Shown here piece by piece: positions 62,629 to 64,000 of a DNA stretch of 64,000 bases; position 1 is the first letter of the stretch; every line of letters starts with the position of its first letter. The position numbers were made by a program, and so were the translations under genes. The notes beneath the pieces were generated by a model. The model was given only the letters and a program-made list of their open reading frames with translations. It was not told where the DNA came from and made no database searches. The stretch is from Bdellovibrionales bacterium (GTDB taxonomy: Bacteria; Bdellovibrionota; Bdellovibrionia; Bdellovibrionales; UBA1609): assembly GCA_019637855.1 (NCBI GenBank), contig JAHBUX010000010.1, forward strand, positions 39,459-103,458. The letters run 5' to 3'.

Positions 62629-62637
62629 GTTGAACTC
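62616..62637. promoter_or_regulatory. Dyad around the -35 box of the kinase promoter
   Basis: GAGTTCA (62616-62622) and TGAACTC (62631-62637), 7 bp perfect, with an 8-bp spacer that contains the candidate -35. A dimeric regulator bound here would block RNA polymerase; this is inferred from geometry. Confidence 0.35.
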
Positions 62638-63006
62638 CGCTCGCCTGAACTTTTGCTAAGTGTGTATAAGATATGGATAAAGTATTGAATTAGCGGCTGA
62701 GTTCGAAATCGATAGAGATTAGAGCTGGCCTACCTGCCTGTGGTTTTGTCCTCAAAGAATAAGAGGGGAAATGAGGCCCTTCGGTGGCTATGTTGTCCGA
62801 GAATTTCGGACGCCAAGGTAGAAGCCATTGCTAATAACCTAAAAAAACTTGTGAATCGCTGTCCGGTTGGCGGACGCATATCCGCCAACCACACAGTGGT
62901 CAGCCAGCTCTATAGAGATTGGCTTGGTTGATCACGCTGCCGGCTCAACAGGACGCCGAAGAGTGGGATTTGGCACATTGCATATAATGTTAGGTGGGGA
63001 AGGAGA
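62638..63006. other. Long non-coding stretch with a 10-bp hairpin
   Basis: No gene that I can support. It holds a hairpin GGTTGGCGGA/TCCGCCAACC (62865-62890, 6-nt loop) and, at 62895-62911, AGTGGTCAGCCAGCTCT, which recurs with one change at 56141. Reading the minus strand, an A/T-rich tract TTTTTTT is about 18 bases beyond the hairpin. A GTG-initiated 63-codon frame at 62740 has no SD and odd composition. Confidence 0.5.
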
Positions 63007-63083
63007 TGGTCGGCGCGACTGGATTCGAACCAGCGACCTCTTGCACCCCAAGCAAGTGCTCTACCAGGCTGAGCCACGCGCCG
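63007..63083 (-). tRNA. tRNA-Pro (anticodon GGG)
   Basis: 77 nt on the minus strand with encoded CCA (63009-63007). Acceptor stem CGGCGCG/CGCGCCG with discriminator A, D-arm GGCTCAGCCTGGTAGAGC-like, anticodon stem CTTGC/GCAAG around loop TTGGGGT (anticodon GGG, 63049-63047), and T-loop GGTTCGAATCC. It reads CCC/CCT codons. It stands alone; its upstream leader has a hairpin at 63085-63104. Confidence 0.97.
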
Positions 63084-63084
63084 A

Positions 63085-63104
63085 CTTCGCTCATTTTAGC
63101 GAAG
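63085..63104 (-). promoter_or_regulatory. Hairpin adjoining the tRNA-Pro 5' end
   Basis: CTTCGCT (63085-63091) and AGCGAAG (63098-63104), 7 bp perfect with a 6-nt loop, end one base from the mature tRNA 5' end. In the precursor it would stack next to the RNase P cut site. No gene lies in 63105-63263. Confidence 0.45.
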
Positions 63105-63263
63105 GGAAAACGTACTGAACTAAGACATGGATTGGCAAGGCTTTTTCGTGTTTCGAAGTAAGGCGTTTTAGCTTGGCACAGTCGGTGTGAGGAGAATGGC
63201 AGGTGTTCTGACTGTGGTCAGCAAAAGCCGCCAGGATGCTTGCCGAGGGCATTTGGAAGTCCC

Positions 63264-63279
63264 CAGTTTTGCAAAACTG
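63264..63279. promoter_or_regulatory. 16-bp perfect palindrome before the lytic transglycosylase
   Basis: CAGTTTTGCAAAACTG is a gap-free dyad whose last base is 6 bp before the ATG at 63286, where an SD should be. It could be an operator or could hide the ribosome-binding site. Confidence 0.5.
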
Positions 63280-63285
63280 TTGGGC

Positions 63286-63972
63286 ATGAGCAAAATCAAA
63301 TATGTTTCAATTTTAGTCAGTCTCGTTTTGAGCATCCCCGCCCTCGCCAAAACGCAACGTGTGCCTGCTTCGCAATTGCAACGTGAGGCACGTTTGGATC
63401 ATGCGCAAGAACTGCTCGGCAAGTATTACTCCAAAAGCGTGGTCAAATCCGGTGAGAAGGTAAAGAAGATCAATTCTATGATTTATCGCTGGGCTAAAGA
63501 GCATTTGCCGAAGGCACAACAGCATCAATCGGGTCGCGTGGCTCAGGCTGTGATCGACGAGAGCTTGCGTTACAATATGGACCCGGTGTTTTTGCTCTCT
63601 GTGATTCAGGGTGAAAGCAGCTTTGATCCGATGCGCTTAGGCGCTTTGGACGAAATCGGTTTGATGCAATTGCGCCCCGGCACGGCAGAATGGATCGCTC
63701 GGCGTGAAGGCTTGAAGTACACTGGCTCGCAGAGTCTGTTTGATCCGGTGGTGAATATTAAGATCGGTGCGGCCTATTTGAACTATCTGCGTAACAAGTT
63801 CGATTCGCATGCTCAGCTTTATTTGGCCGCTTACAACATGGGTCCGCTGAACGTGGGCCGCGCTCGCGAAAAGAAGATTTGGCCGAAGGATTATCCGAGC
63901 CATGTGATGAAATTCTATGTTGAGTTTTATACGGCTTTGGAGGAGGCGAAGGGCGGCGGCGGGAAATCTTAA
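63286..63972 (+). CDS. Secreted SLT-type lytic transglycosylase
   Basis: 228 aa from ATG 63286 (MSKIKYVSILVSLVLSIPALA, signal peptide); a longer frame from 63187 is rejected because it buries the signal. A helical region is followed by the goose-lysozyme-like SLT domain: VIQGESSFDP with catalytic E110, EIGLMQLRPGTAEWIA, NIKIGAAYLNYL and LYLAAYNMGP. It cleaves peptidoglycan glycan strands, yielding anhydro-muropeptides. No clear SD. Its TAA is the first codon of a 29-nt repeat. Confidence 0.92.
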   Translation: MSKIKYVSILVSLVLSIPALAKTQRVPASQLQREARLDHAQELLGKYYSKSVVKSGEKVKKINSMIYRWAKEHLPKAQQHQSGRVAQAVIDESLRYNMDPVFLLSVIQGESSFDPMRLGALDEIGLMQLRPGTAEWIARREGLKYTGSQSLFDPVVNIKIGAAYLNYLRNKFDSHAQLYLAAYNMGPLNVGRAREKKIWPKDYPSHVMKFYVEFYTALEEAKGGGGKS

Positions 63973-63998
63973 AAGCTGGCCCCTCTCTTTGCAGATAT
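63970..63998 (+). repeat. 29-nt repeat beginning at a stop codon
   Basis: TAAAAGCTGGCCCC-TCTCTT-TGCAGATAT, 26 of 29 bases identical to the minus-strand sequence 25325-25297, and like it starting precisely with the TAA of the upstream gene. The window ends two bases on, so the rest of the element cannot be seen. Confidence 0.6.
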
Positions 63999-64000
63999 GT

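Noticed and set aside
62740..62931. 63-codon ORF after the kinase promoter region
   Set aside because: GTG start without SD, covers a hairpin, no recognisable features; likely chance.
63970..64000. Sigma-54 promoter (TGGC...TTGCA) in the 29-nt repeat
   Set aside because: GG and GC are 11 nt apart, not the strict 10, and the copy at 25325 has GTGCA and points only into antisense of another gene.
1..64000. CRISPR arrays, prophage, transposases, c-di-GMP riboswitch or rRNA genes
   Set aside because: No regularly spaced repeats, integrase or capsid-like proteins, riboswitch-like conserved core, or rRNA sequence were seen on reading both strands.

Overview
The window looks like chromosome of a free-living or predatory Gram-negative bacterium of the Bdellovibrio branch (Bdellovibrionota). 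This is inferred from gene content, not from a phylogeny: a complete type II secretion locus of diderm type, alternative complex III, system II cytochrome c maturation, a TIGR02147/DUF4423-type gene coupled to a secreted-protein gene, and an abundance of signal-peptide proteins of unknown function. Nearly all of the sequence is ordinary, densely packed chromosome with 1-14 bp gene overlaps. I see no phage, transposase, integrase or CRISPR array.

Layout. 2-5272: 5'-truncated bifunctional ppGpp synthetase/hydrolase, a secreted GH15 glucoamylase, two envelope proteins and ssb. 5344-21313 (minus): type II secretion genes gspC-gspD, a terminator, two non-Gsp secreted proteins (one with a papain/CHAP-like Cys-His signature), then gspE-F-G-H-I-J-K-L-M-N. 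21420-24276 (plus): a signalling cluster of a FabD-like protein without the catalytic serine, a CheY-like receiver, a CheX-like phosphatase and an RsbU-type PP2C phosphatase. 24343-26280: an outer-membrane-type protein, a small coiled-coil secreted protein and cob(I)alamin adenosyltransferase. 26314-38062 (plus): an N-formylglutamate amidohydrolase-family protein, ResB/CcsA haem delivery, then alternative complex III actABCDEF and a lipoprotein. 38202-42198: thrS-infC (AUU start)-[inserted minus gene between two long palindromes]-rpmI-rplT. 42217-47309: mevalonate-to-isoprenoid operon (fni, mvaA, three GHMP-family enzymes). 47410-50829: TIGR02147-type gene with its secreted partner, SpoU methyltransferase and rsmG. 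50858-56132: pheS-pheT-ihfA-merR-type regulator and an ETHE1-like hydrolase. 56157-62555 (minus): a four-gene phosphorelay of a large hybrid kinase, CheR, CheB and a REC-HK-REC kinase. 62556-64000: tRNA-Pro(GGG) and a secreted lytic transglycosylase.

How the parts work together. The Ccs genes mature the c-type cytochromes ActA and ActE of the adjacent quinol-oxidising complex. The type II system would export periplasmic proteins, plausibly including hydrolases such as the glucoamylase. The mevalonate operon supplies isopentenyl diphosphate.

The least explained structures are non-coding. (1) Two near-identical 29-nt sequences begin exactly at the stop codons of unrelated genes (25325 minus, 63970 plus), with a possible third, inverted, diverged copy at 25177. 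Together they suggest a small dispersed element. (2) Two long perfect palindromes sharing a 16-mer bracket a gene that interrupts infC-rpmI. (3) Several perfect dyads sit in leaders of signalling, respiratory and cell-wall genes.
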